From JBDRGD01 sp043818095 (GTDB taxonomy: Bacteria > Chloroflexota > Dehalococcoidia > Dehalococcoidales > RBG-16-60-22), in contig JBDRGD010000102.1 of assembly GCA_043818095.1 (NCBI GenBank), positions 1 to 24,140 of the forward strand: a stretch of DNA of 24,140 nt, given 5' to 3'. This document shows, piece after piece, positions 7,602 through 14,999 of this stretch (its first letter is position 1; the number at the start of each line of letters is the position of its first letter). The notes under the pieces were generated by a model that worked only from the letters and a program-made list of their open reading frames with translations, was not told where the DNA came from and did no database searches. Position numbers and translations under genes: made by a program.

Positions 7602-8339
7602 CTATTCCCCCCGAAACCGGGGCTGCCTTTTTTCCAGGAATGCCCGGATACCCTCCGTCCGGTCGGCGGTGGTCTGCAGCAGGAAATAAAGGTCCGCTTC
7701 CAGGCGGAGCCCCTGCTCCAGGGTGAGGTCCATGCCCTTGTTCACCGCTTCCTTGGCGAATTTCAGCGAGTAAGGAGCCCGGTCGGCCAGGTTACGGGCA
7801 AGCTCACGCACCGCGGGCATCAGTTCCTCCGGCGGGACGGAGCGACTGACCAGACCGATGGCCTCCGCTGCCGGGGCGGTGATGATTTCCCCGGTGAACA
7901 GGAGCTCCAGGGCTTTGCCTCTCCCCACGATGCGCGGCAGGCGCTGCGTCCCCCCGTCCGAGGGTATTTCCCCCTGCGCCACCGCGGGCAGGCCCAGGCG
8001 CGCCGTGGCCGCCGCCAGACGGACGTCACAGCTCAGTGCCAGCTCCAGCCCCTGTCCCAGCGCGTCCCCGTTGAGCGCCGCCAGCACCGGGCAGCGGATA
8101 GCCGCGACGGCACCAGCCGGGCTTATCCCGCGCAGGTCTTCCGCCGCGCCTTGGCAGAAAGCGTCGCCGGCGCCCGTGATGATGACCGCATGGACTTCTT
8201 CGTCCCGGTCTATCCGGGCGCAGACCTCCGCCAGCTCCTGGGCCATCGGCACGCCGAGGAGGTTACCGCGCTCCGGGCGGTTCAGGGTTACGATGGCGAC
8301 ATGCTCTTCGCAGGAATAAAGAATTGCTTTGCCGGGCAT
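7602..8339 (-). CDS. Divergent crotonase-family protein lacking one catalytic glutamate
   Basis: 245 residues from the ATG at 8339. The crotonase fold is clear: VTLNRPERGN at the N-terminus, DAFCQGAAEDL as the first oxyanion segment, GQGLELALSCD, and SDGGTQRLPRIVGRG. Glu99 matches rat hydratase Glu144, but the Glu164 position is Ala119 (GLPAVAQ). It may therefore not be a true hydratase; isomerase, hydrolase or decarboxylase roles exist in this superfamily. A TTG at 8369 extends the frame, but it would lie upstream of the transcription start predicted from the promoter at 8370-8398, so ATG 8339 with GGGGG six bases before it is preferred. It is the first gene of the minus-strand cluster. Confidence 0.83.
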   Translation of the reverse strand: MPGKAILYSCEEHVAIVTLNRPERGNLLGVPMAQELAEVCARIDRDEEVHAVIITGAGDAFCQGAAEDLRGISPAGAVAAIRCPVLAALNGDALGQGLELALSCDVRLAAATARLGLPAVAQGEIPSDGGTQRLPRIVGRGKALELLFTGEIITAPAAEAIGLVSRSVPPEELMPAVRELARNLADRAPYSLKFAKEAVNKGMDLTLEQGLRLEADLYFLLQTTADRTEGIRAFLEKRQPRFRGE

Positions 8340-8369
8340 TGCTGACCCCCGAATTCCGTGTTCCTCCAA

Positions 8370-8398
8370 ATCTTAACCAACTTCACCGGCAGCGTCAA
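8370..8398 (-). promoter_or_regulatory. Candidate promoter for the crotonase pair
   Basis: On the minus strand, TTGACG (8398-8393) and TAAGAT (8375-8370) are separated by exactly 17 bases, close to the sigma-70 consensus. The expected transcription start near 8363 leaves a leader of about 24 bases before ATG 8339. The -35 box lies in the left arm of an inverted repeat. Confidence 0.55.
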
Positions 8399-8418
8399 GG
8401 CAGTCCTGTTACGCTGCC
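8388..8418. repeat. 8-bp perfect inverted repeat overlapping the -35 box
   Basis: GGCAGCGT (8388-8395) and ACGCTGCC (8411-8418) are exact reverse complements around a 15-base loop. The left arm overlaps the -35 box of the crotonase promoter, and the right arm ends one base before the MITE/REP-like repeat. It could be an operator or simply a hairpin; no specific regulator is recognisable. Confidence 0.45.
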
Positions 8419-8495
8419 GTCATTGCGAGCGAAGCGAAGCAATCCCGCATCGGGGAAAAAGAGAGCTTGCTTCGTCGCCACGCTCCTCGCAATGA
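8419..8495. repeat. MITE/REP-like palindromic repeat element
   Basis: The segment begins GTCATTGCGAGCGAAGCG and ends with the reverse complement of GTCATTGCGAGGAGCG; the arms (about 26 and 31 bases) pair imperfectly around a short centre. This arrangement, with CATTGCGAG ends and GAAGCAA inner arms, is a dispersed palindromic repeat found between genes in many bacterial genomes. Translating it gives the well-known spurious SLRAKRSNP and LLAMT peptides. It lies between divergent promoters for the crotonase cluster and cca. Only one copy is present in this window, so copy number is unknown. Confidence 0.75.
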
Positions 8496-8531
8496 CAACC
8501 CGGGATGAGCAGAACCGCGATGAAAAATGAC

Positions 8532-8561
8532 TTGCACGGGGCGCGCCGGTTAGAGTATAGT
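8532..8561 (+). promoter_or_regulatory. Candidate cca promoter
   Basis: TTGCAC (8532-8537) and TATAGT (8556-8561) are spaced by 18 bases. The -10 box ends seven bases before ATG 8569, so transcription would start at or within a base of the start codon. No Shine-Dalgarno is seen before either possible ATG (8569 or 8584), which fits a leaderless mRNA. Confidence 0.6.
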
Positions 8562-8568
8562 TTATTGT

Positions 8569-10062
8569 ATGCAATTTCTGGTCATGGAAAAACGCGAACT
8601 TACCTTTGAGCCCGAGACGCTTTCCCTTCTTGCCCGTATTTACGGTTTTCTCCGGGAGAAGGGAATCGACGCCTATATCGTCGGGGGCTTTATCCGGGAC
8701 GGGCTGCTGGGACGGCAGACTGCCGACATCGACATCGCCCTGGACGCCGATGCTCCCGGGGTCGCTCCCGGCCTGGCGGCGGCGCTGGGCGGGAAACCCG
8801 TCCTGCTCGATGACACCAACCGTATCAGCCGGATTGTCCTCCCGGACATAGAACTGGACTTCACGACGCTGGCGGGCAGTCTCCATGAGGACCTGGCGGC
8901 GCGCGACTTCACCATCGATGCCCTGGCGCTTCCCCTCACGGACAACCCGGAAGCACTTCACGCCAGGGAAATTATCGACCCGTTTGATGGCCGGCGGGAC
9001 CTGGAAGAGGGTATCATCCGCGCGGTCAGCCCCTCTGCTTTTACAGCGGACCCGGCCCGCCTCCTCCGGGCGGTGCGCCTGGCGTCGGAGTTGGATTTCC
9101 GCATCGATGCTGAAACGGAATCGTTTATCCGCCGCGACGCCGGACTCATCCGCGACGTCGCCGGGGAAAGGGTGCGGGACGAGCTCCTGCGTCTCCTGGC
9201 GCTGCCGGAAAGCGGCCAGACGCTGTCTTACCTGGACGAACTGGGCCTGCTCACCGCGATTATCCCGGAGCTGGAGCCCGCCCGGGGCGTGGACCAGCCC
9301 ACCGTGCACCACTGGGACGTCTTCACCCACTCGCTGAAGACCGTTGCCGCCGCCGATTTTCTGCTGCGGCAGGGAGAATGGGAAGATAATCCGCGGGACG
9401 TCCTGGATACCGTCCCCTGGTCCGAGGAGCTGGCGCAGCACTTCCGCGAGGAAGTCAGCCACGGCAGCACCCGCAGCAGTTTGCTAAAGCTGGCGGCGCT
9501 GCTGCACGACATTGCCAAGCCCCGGACCAAGACCATGGAGGACGGGCGCGCCCGCTTTCTGGGACATCCCCAGGAAGGCGCCCTGCTCGTCAGCGGGATT
9601 ATGGAACGGCTGCGCTTCACGAAAAAGGAAAGCAAAGCCGTGGACCTGATGATACAGTACCACCTCCGCCCCCAGCAGATGAGCCATGAAGGCCTGCCAA
9701 CCGGACGCGCTATCTACCGCTACTTCCGGGACACGGGAGAGACCGGTATCGACATCCTCTTTCTGAGCATGGCGGACCACCTGGCTACCCGTGGACCAGA
9801 ACTGGACGGGCAGCAGTGGCAGGGACACGGCGCGCTGTTGGCCTACGTGCTCGCGGAGCACCGGCGAGGGCAGGAAACGGTCGCCCCGGCACAGATTATC
9901 GACGGCAACGACCTGATGGAGGAGTTCTCCCTGCACCCCGGACCGGAAATCGGCAGGCTGCTGGAAGCCGTCCGTGAAGCTCTGTCCGCCGGCGAGATTT
10001 CAAACCGCGAGGAAGCAATCGATTACGTAAGAAAGCTCCTGAGGAAAGATGACGAGAAATAA
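8569..10062 (+). CDS. cca: CCA-adding tRNA nucleotidyltransferase / poly(A) polymerase family with HD domain
   Basis: 497 residues. The class II nucleotidyltransferase head has GGFIRDGLLG (39-48), the metal-binding DID (53-55), RDFTIDAL, and the nucleotide-recognition helix with RLLRAVR. A C-terminal HD domain follows, with HD at residues 313-314 (LLHDIAKP) and later GHPQEGA. The enzyme adds or repairs the 3' CCA end of tRNAs; the HD domain suggests accessory phosphohydrolase activity, as in the multifunctional type. An alternative start is ATG 8584. The gene overlaps secD by 14 bases and appears to lead a cca-secD-secF-transporter operon. A CCA enzyme and a poly(A) polymerase cannot be separated strictly by these motifs. 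Confidence 0.93.
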   Translation: MQFLVMEKRELTFEPETLSLLARIYGFLREKGIDAYIVGGFIRDGLLGRQTADIDIALDADAPGVAPGLAAALGGKPVLLDDTNRISRIVLPDIELDFTTLAGSLHEDLAARDFTIDALALPLTDNPEALHAREIIDPFDGRRDLEEGIIRAVSPSAFTADPARLLRAVRLASELDFRIDAETESFIRRDAGLIRDVAGERVRDELLRLLALPESGQTLSYLDELGLLTAIIPELEPARGVDQPTVHHWDVFTHSLKTVAAADFLLRQGEWEDNPRDVLDTVPWSEELAQHFREEVSHGSTRSSLLKLAALLHDIAKPRTKTMEDGRARFLGHPQEGALLVSGIMERLRFTKKESKAVDLMIQYHLRPQQMSHEGLPTGRAIYRYFRDTGETGIDILFLSMADHLATRGPELDGQQWQGHGALLAYVLAEHRRGQETVAPAQIIDGNDLMEEFSLHPGPEIGRLLEAVREALSAGEISNREEAIDYVRKLLRKDDEK

Positions 10063-11389
10063 CGTTATTACCCTGGCTGCTATTCTGGTACTCCTGGCAC
10101 TGGCGGTCGTTACCATGCTGGTGCCCGTCTTCGGGCGCAGCTCCATGCGCCTGGGCCTGGACCTGCAGGGCGGCCTGCACATGCTCTACCAGGCCGATTT
10201 GTCCTCGGTGGCGCCGGGGACGGAGTCCGACGTCATGGACGGCGTGGTAGGCGTGCTCGCCAACCGCATCAACCCGTTGGGCGTCACCGAGCCGGTCATC
10301 CAGAGACAGGGAGAGGACCGCATTCTCGTGGAGCTGCCCGGCCTCAGTATCACCGACCAGGAGAAGCAACGCCTCTCCCGGGTAGCGCTCCTCGAGTTCG
10401 GAGAGCTGGCGGCCGCCGATGAGAATGCCAAGTGGGAAAACTCGCTGGGCAGGTGGAAACCGGCCACGGGAGAGATAAACGGGCAGCAGGTGGAACTGAC
10501 CAGCCGCTATTTCCGGGACAATACCTACGTCGCCCCCAGCAACCAGGGCGGCGTAGACCTGATTTTCGAGTGGGACAGCGAGGGGAGGTCCCTATCAGAG
10601 CAGATTACCACGCGCCTGCTCAACAAGCGCCTGGGCATCTTCGAGGGTGATACCGCAGTCATGGGCGAGGAAGGGAGCCCGATTGCCCCCGTGGTCCAGT
10701 CAATTATCACCGAGGGAGGACGCATCACCGGGCTGAGCTACGCGGAAGCCAACAGCCTCTCCCTGCAGTTGAACGCGGGGCGTCTGCCCGTGTCCCTGAC
10801 GGTCCTCAGCGACGAGACCGTTTCCCCCATCCTCGGCGCGGACTTCATCCACCGCAGCGTCCTCGCCGGCGTCATCGGCATCGCGCTGGTGATGCTGTTC
10901 ATGGTTGCCTACTACCGCGTGCCGGGCGTCATCGCCAGCCTTGCCCTGGTCTTTTACGGGGCACTGGTGCTCGCCATCTTCAAGCTGATTCCGGTCACGC
11001 TGACCCTGGCGGGGCTGGGAGGTTTTATCCTGTCCATCGGCATGGCGGTTGACGCCAATGTCCTCATCTTCGAAAGGATGAAGGAGGAACTGCGCAGCGG
11101 GCGCACCGTCGGCACCGCGATTGAAGCCGGCTTTAACCGCGCCTGGAACGCCATCCGGGACGCCAATATCACCACCATTATCGTCTGCCTGATTCTTATC
11201 TGGGTGGGCAGCACCATCGACTCCGGCGCCCCGGTCAGGGGATTCGGCCTGACGCTGCTCATCGGCGTCGTCGTCAGCATGTTCACCGCAATTACCGTCA
11301 GCCGCACGCTGCTGCGGCTGCTCGTCCCCACCAGCCTGGCGGGGAAAACATCGCTATTCAGCGCCATTGTAAGGAAAGAAAATGTTTGA
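10049..11389 (+). CDS. secD: Protein translocase subunit SecD
   Basis: 446 residues. An N-terminal transmembrane helix (about 5-28) is followed by the diagnostic LGLDLQGG (35-42), a periplasmic/extracytoplasmic domain, and a C-terminal block of five membrane segments starting near SVLAGVIGIALVMLF. That block contains the conserved GMAVDANVLIFERMKEEL loop. SecD with SecF uses the ion gradient to pull translocating proteins out through SecYEG. It starts inside the end of cca (GAGGAAAG before ATG), and its end overlaps the secF start by eight bases. The extracytoplasmic domain is of the shorter kind compared with the Escherichia coli protein of over 600 residues. Confidence 0.95.
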   Translation: MTRNNVITLAAILVLLALAVVTMLVPVFGRSSMRLGLDLQGGLHMLYQADLSSVAPGTESDVMDGVVGVLANRINPLGVTEPVIQRQGEDRILVELPGLSITDQEKQRLSRVALLEFGELAAADENAKWENSLGRWKPATGEINGQQVELTSRYFRDNTYVAPSNQGGVDLIFEWDSEGRSLSEQITTRLLNKRLGIFEGDTAVMGEEGSPIAPVVQSIITEGGRITGLSYAEANSLSLQLNAGRLPVSLTVLSDETVSPILGADFIHRSVLAGVIGIALVMLFMVAYYRVPGVIASLALVFYGALVLAIFKLIPVTLTLAGLGGFILSIGMAVDANVLIFERMKEELRSGRTVGTAIEAGFNRAWNAIRDANITTIIVCLILIWVGSTIDSGAPVRGFGLTLLIGVVVSMFTAITVSRTLLRLLVPTSLAGKTSLFSAIVRKENV

Positions 11390-12305
11390 TATTACCGGAA
11401 AAAGGTTCTGGTTTCTCCGGTTTTCCGGAATCGCCATCCTGGTCTGCCTGATTGCCCTGGCGTTCCTAGGACTGAAGCCCGGCGTCGAGTTCAGCAGCGG
11501 CTCCATGCTCACGGTGAAATTCACCGGGGACGTTTCCCAGCCGCAGTTGGAGCAGACGCTCATCGACCTGGGTTACCCGGAAGCCCTGGTGCAGCAGACC
11601 CAGCCCACGGGCAACTACATCATCCGCACCCATGAGCTGAGCGCGGAGCAGCAGACCGCGCTGAAGGACAGTCTTCAGGAAAAGGTGGGCAGTTTTACCG
11701 GGGACATCTCTTTCCGGCGCGTGTCCCCCCTCATCGCCTCCGAGACCTCCCGGACGGCCGCGATTGCCGTGGCGATTGCGGCGATAGGGATTCTATTTTA
11801 TGTCACCTGGGCTTTCCGGCGGATGCCCCGTCCCTTCCGCTACGGTATGTGCGCCATCATCGCCCTGGTGCATGACGCCCTGATTCCCCTGGGCATTTTC
11901 GCTATCCTCGGGAGCATTTTAAACTGGGAAATCAACCTGATGTTCATCACCGGCGTGCTGGCGGTCATCGGCTACAGCGTCAATAACACCGTGATTATCT
12001 TTGACCGCGTACGCGAGAACCTGATACTGGGCGTCAGCGCCGATTTTTCCACGGTGGTCAACCGGAGCCTGCTGGAGACCATGGCGCGCTCCACGAATAC
12101 CGCTTTCACCACCCTGATTGCCGTCCTGGCGCTCTCCCTTTTCGTCGGCGCCACCATTCAGAACTTCGCGGTAGTACTCATTATCGGCATCATCGCCGGC
12201 ACCTACAGCTCCATTTTCATCTCTCCCCTGCTGCTCGTCATCTGGGACAGGCGGGAATGGTCCCGTGTTATCCGCTGGATGAGGCCAGGCCAGAGAACCG
12301 CCTGA
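11382..12305 (+). CDS. secF: Protein translocase subunit SecF
   Basis: 307 residues, normal for SecF. It has a first transmembrane helix near residues 10-30, the GVEFSSGSML motif (GxDFxGG-like), an extracytoplasmic domain, and then five helices with VIGYSVNNTVIIFDRVREN, the SecF counterpart of the SecD signature. It forms a complex with SecD and supports the late steps of Sec export. It is translationally coupled to secD by overlap, with AAGGAAAG before the ATG. It is followed after 14 bases by the cation transporter gene. Confidence 0.95.
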   Translation: MFDITGKRFWFLRFSGIAILVCLIALAFLGLKPGVEFSSGSMLTVKFTGDVSQPQLEQTLIDLGYPEALVQQTQPTGNYIIRTHELSAEQQTALKDSLQEKVGSFTGDISFRRVSPLIASETSRTAAIAVAIAAIGILFYVTWAFRRMPRPFRYGMCAIIALVHDALIPLGIFAILGSILNWEINLMFITGVLAVIGYSVNNTVIIFDRVRENLILGVSADFSTVVNRSLLETMARSTNTAFTTLIAVLALSLFVGATIQNFAVVLIIGIIAGTYSSIFISPLLLVIWDRREWSRVIRWMRPGQRTA

Positions 12306-12319
12306 AGAGGTAACGGCTC

Positions 12320-13231
12320 ATGTTCGCCACCAGAAGTGGTGCCATCCGTCTTTCCCTGATTATCGTCATCGGGCTGATTGCCCTGAAGGCCGCCACCGCC
12401 TACATCACCGGCAGCCTCAGCATCATCGCCCAGGCCGCGGACAGCTCCCTTGACCTGCTGGCGCTGGCGATTACCGCCCTGGCGGTGCGCATCGCCCTCA
12501 AGCCCGCCGACGGCGAGCACCCCTTCGGGCACGGCAAGGTGGAGAACATCGCCGCCGTGATACAGGCGGTCCTTATTTTCACCACCGCCGGGCTCATCGC
12601 TTCCTCGGCGATACACCGCATCGTCAGCGGGACGACGGTGACGCTTACGGAAGCCGGCATCGGCGTGATGCTGGTCTCCATCACCCTCAGCATCTTCCTT
12701 TCCCGCCACCTGCGGTGGGTATCCCGGCAGACCGACTCGCTTTCCCTGGAGGGCATGTCCCATAATATCTCCGCGGACGTCTATTCCTCCACCGCGGTGC
12801 TGGCAGGGATGCTGGCGATCCGCATTACCGGCATCGCCGTCCTCGACCCCATCATCGCCCTGCTGGTCGCCGTGTTCATCCTGCGGGTCGCCTACCAGGT
12901 CCTGCGCCACTCCTTCGGGGGGCTGATCGACGTGAAGCTGCCCGAGGCGGAAGAGGCGACCATCCGGGAAATCATCAGCGAGCACTACGAACAGATTGCC
13001 GATTTCCACAAGCTGCGCACCCGCAAGTCCGGGACCCAGCGCTACATCGACCTCCACGTAGTCACCCCCCGACAGATCAGCGTAGAGCAGGCGCACGGGC
13101 TCTGCGACCACCTGGAGCGCGACATCGCGAAAAAGCTGGCGGATACCAGCCTGACCATCCACATCGAGCCCTGCGACGGGAAATGCGACTGGTGCCGGGT
13201 GACCTGTGAGTTCCGCCGCTCTTCAGGGTAA
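12320..13231 (+). CDS. Cation diffusion facilitator family metal transporter with a cysteine-rich tail
   Basis: 303 residues of the YiiP/FieF type: six transmembrane helices and a C-terminal cytoplasmic domain. The transport-site residues are recognisable as Asp41 and Asp45 in helix 2 (ADSSLD) and His148 and Asp152 in helix 5 (HNISAD). A HPFGHGKVEN loop (His67, His71) follows helix 2. Members export Zn(II), Fe(II), Mn(II) or similar ions by proton antiport. The last 19 residues carry Cys285, Cys289, Cys292 and Cys296, a feature not typical of FieF. GAAGAGGTAA precedes the ATG, and the gene closes the cca-secDF run. Its stop overlaps the convergent deacetylase gene by nine bases. Metal specificity is uncertain. 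Confidence 0.9.
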   Translation: MFATRSGAIRLSLIIVIGLIALKAATAYITGSLSIIAQAADSSLDLLALAITALAVRIALKPADGEHPFGHGKVENIAAVIQAVLIFTTAGLIASSAIHRIVSGTTVTLTEAGIGVMLVSITLSIFLSRHLRWVSRQTDSLSLEGMSHNISADVYSSTAVLAGMLAIRITGIAVLDPIIALLVAVFILRVAYQVLRHSFGGLIDVKLPEAEEATIREIISEHYEQIADFHKLRTRKSGTQRYIDLHVVTPRQISVEQAHGLCDHLERDIAKKLADTSLTIHIEPCDGKCDWCRVTCEFRRSSG

Positions 13232-14257
13232 GCCGTGGACCCGCTTCACTTCCTGCAGCAGCGAGCCGATGGCCGGCGCGGTCAGCATGCGCTCCGGTTT
13301 TCCCAGGGTATCCGGCACGACGGTACGCCCCCGCAGGACCTGGAGAGTAGCCCCCACGCATTCCGCCAGCGCCCGCGGGTGGTAGCCGCCCTCCAGACAA
13401 AGAACGACTTTGCCGCGGCAGACCTCCTCGGCGAGCTCCCGTATCATCCGCACCATCGTCATGAAACCGGCGAGGTTGACCTGCATGAACGCCAGGTTGT
13501 CCGTCCAGTGGGCGTCATACCCGGCGGAGACCATCACCAGTCCCGGCTGGAAGCGCCTGGCTGCCGGTATAACTATCTCCCGGAAGACCTGCCCGTACTC
13601 CGCGTCCCCGCACCCCGCCGGTAGCGGGACATTGAGCGTCGCCCCCACACCTTCCCCCGCCCCCGTTTCCCCGATAGCTCCCGTCCCGGGAAAGTGGTGG
13701 CTCTGGTGCATGGAGATGTAGAGCACCTGCGGGTCCGCGTAGAACGCTTCCTGGGTACCGTTGCCATGATGCACGTCAAAATCGATAATGGCGATGCGCT
13801 CCACGCCGGCCTGTTTTTGCGCGTACTTCGTGGCGACCGCCAGGTTATTGAACAGGCAGAAGCCCATCGCCTGGCGGGCGGTGGCGTGGTGTCCCGGTGG
13901 CCTCACCAGGGCGAAGGCGGAGTCCACCTCCCCACCCAGCACGGCGTCCACGGCCCGGATGGCGCCGCCCGCCGCGTACAGGGCCACCTCGTAGGATTCC
14001 GGGGAGACCACGGTGTCCGGGTCCAGCCAGCCGCCGCCCCGCTGCGCCGCCTCCCGGACGTAATCGATGTAACGCCGGTCGTGCACCGTCGCCACCTCCG
14101 CGACCGTGGCGGGGCGGGGCTCAATCAGGGTAAGCTGCTCCCGGAGACCGCTCTCCTCCAGGTAAGCAGTCACCGCTTCCAGTCGCCGGGCATTCTCCAC
14201 GTGCGTTCCGGTGTCATGCCGGAGATAGATGGGCGAGTAAACGTAGCCGACCTTCAT
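13223..14257 (-). CDS. Class II histone deacetylase-like / acetylpolyamine amidohydrolase-family deacetylase
   Basis: 344 residues with the full arginase/deacetylase-fold signature: RPPGHHA (His123, His124), DFDVHHGNGT (Asp159, Asp161, His163, His164), SAGYDAH (Asp248) and LEGGY (Tyr292). These match the Zn ligands and catalytic residues of HDAC-like amidohydrolases, so the enzyme should be active. Bacterial members deacetylate acetylated polyamines, protein lysines or small acetylamino compounds; the substrate is not predictable here. The gene follows the LysE-type exporter by 24 bases on the same strand, which may link it to removal of an acetylated amine or amino acid. Older annotations as AcuC or acetoin utilisation proteins refer to the same family. 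Confidence 0.93.
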   Translation of the reverse strand: MKVGYVYSPIYLRHDTGTHVENARRLEAVTAYLEESGLREQLTLIEPRPATVAEVATVHDRRYIDYVREAAQRGGGWLDPDTVVSPESYEVALYAAGGAIRAVDAVLGGEVDSAFALVRPPGHHATARQAMGFCLFNNLAVATKYAQKQAGVERIAIIDFDVHHGNGTQEAFYADPQVLYISMHQSHHFPGTGAIGETGAGEGVGATLNVPLPAGCGDAEYGQVFREIVIPAARRFQPGLVMVSAGYDAHWTDNLAFMQVNLAGFMTMVRMIRELAEEVCRGKVVLCLEGGYHPRALAECVGATLQVLRGRTVVPDTLGKPERMLTAPAIGSLLQEVKRVHGLP

Positions 14258-14281
14258 AGTCTTCCCGTCCTTTTGCCGTCT

Positions 14282-14902
14282 TCAGGCGACGGAGAGGTAA
14301 GCAGAAACCCCTTTGACGATAAAGTAAATCCCGAAGCCCCCCAGCAGCAGGCTGCAGGCGATGAACACCCCCTCCTGGAGATGCCGCCCCCACAGCGAGT
14401 GCGTCTTGTTTACCAGCACCGAGACGAAGGAAAGCCAGACCAGGTCACAGGACCAGTGCACGATGATAAAGACGAGGAGCCCCACCGCCCCGAAAGCAAG
14501 GAAGTCCACGATGAGCTTCAGTCCGATGGTCGCCCACCACAGCAGGAAAAAGGCGTTCAGGCCGCTCATGATAATCCCCGCGAAAAAAGCGTGATACGGC
14601 AGGTCGCGCCCTTCCCGCACCACTCTGGCGCGGGCGCGGAACATGTCCAGTCCCAGCCAGATGACCATGCCCCCACCCAGCAGGCTCAGCACCAGCCGCA
14701 GGATTTCATTCTGGAAAAAATGGGCGAAGCCGAAGTAAATCAGCAGGATAATCGGCACTTCGATGACGGCATGGCCCAGGGCAATCCAGGTACCCGCCCA
14801 GGGGGACCGGTAGCTCTTGGTGAGGGTGACGGCGAACATCGGGCCGGGCATCATCACCCCGGAAAAAGAAATGACCACGATGCTCAAGATAATCGGCAGC
14901 AT
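14282..14902 (-). CDS. LysE-family translocator (amino-acid or metabolite exporter)
   Basis: 206 residues, almost wholly hydrophobic, with about six predicted membrane segments. The N-terminal SFSGVMMPGPMFAVTL carries the PGP signature of LysE/RhtB exporters. A later segment AGIIMSGLNAFFLLWWATIG matches the second conserved block of the family, where an asparagine-proline is usual but Asn-Ala is seen here. These proteins export basic or neutral amino acids or related solutes. The ATG lies eight bases after an extended -10 element and has no clear ribosome site. It is upstream of and probably co-transcribed with the deacetylase. The substrate is unknown. Confidence 0.85.
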   Translation of the reverse strand: MLPIILSIVVISFSGVMMPGPMFAVTLTKSYRSPWAGTWIALGHAVIEVPIILLIYFGFAHFFQNEILRLVLSLLGGGMVIWLGLDMFRARARVVREGRDLPYHAFFAGIIMSGLNAFFLLWWATIGLKLIVDFLAFGAVGLLVFIIVHWSCDLVWLSFVSVLVNKTHSLWGRHLQEGVFIACSLLLGGFGIYFIVKGVSAYLSVA

Positions 14903-14910
14903 TTTCCCGC

Positions 14911-14919
14911 ATTATAGCA
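14911..14919 (-). promoter_or_regulatory. Extended -10 promoter of the LysE-deacetylase genes
   Basis: On the minus strand, TGCTATAAT forms an extended -10 (TGn plus perfect TATAAT, 14916-14911), eight bases before ATG 14902. No convincing -35 is visible. The transcript would begin within a few bases of the start codon. Confidence 0.6.
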
Positions 14920-14941
14920 CTTCCGTTTCCCCCCTGCCGAC

Positions 14942-14970
14942 TTGAGTTGCCCCCGGTATTGCACTATACT
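14942..14970 (+). promoter_or_regulatory. Candidate nurA promoter
   Basis: TTGAGT (14942-14947) and TATACT (14965-14970) are separated by 17 bases. The transcription start would be near 14977, giving a leader of about 23 bases that includes AAAGGAG before ATG 15000. It is divergent from the LysE promoter within about 100 bases. Confidence 0.6.
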
Positions 14971-14999
14971 TTTGCCAAAGGGAACGAAAGGAGTTGCCG

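Noticed and set aside
8324..8530. 68-residue plus-strand ORF across the intergenic repeat
   Set aside because: It is the spurious translation of the MITE/REP-like repeat (SLRAKRSNP and LLAMT peptides) and has no ribosome site.
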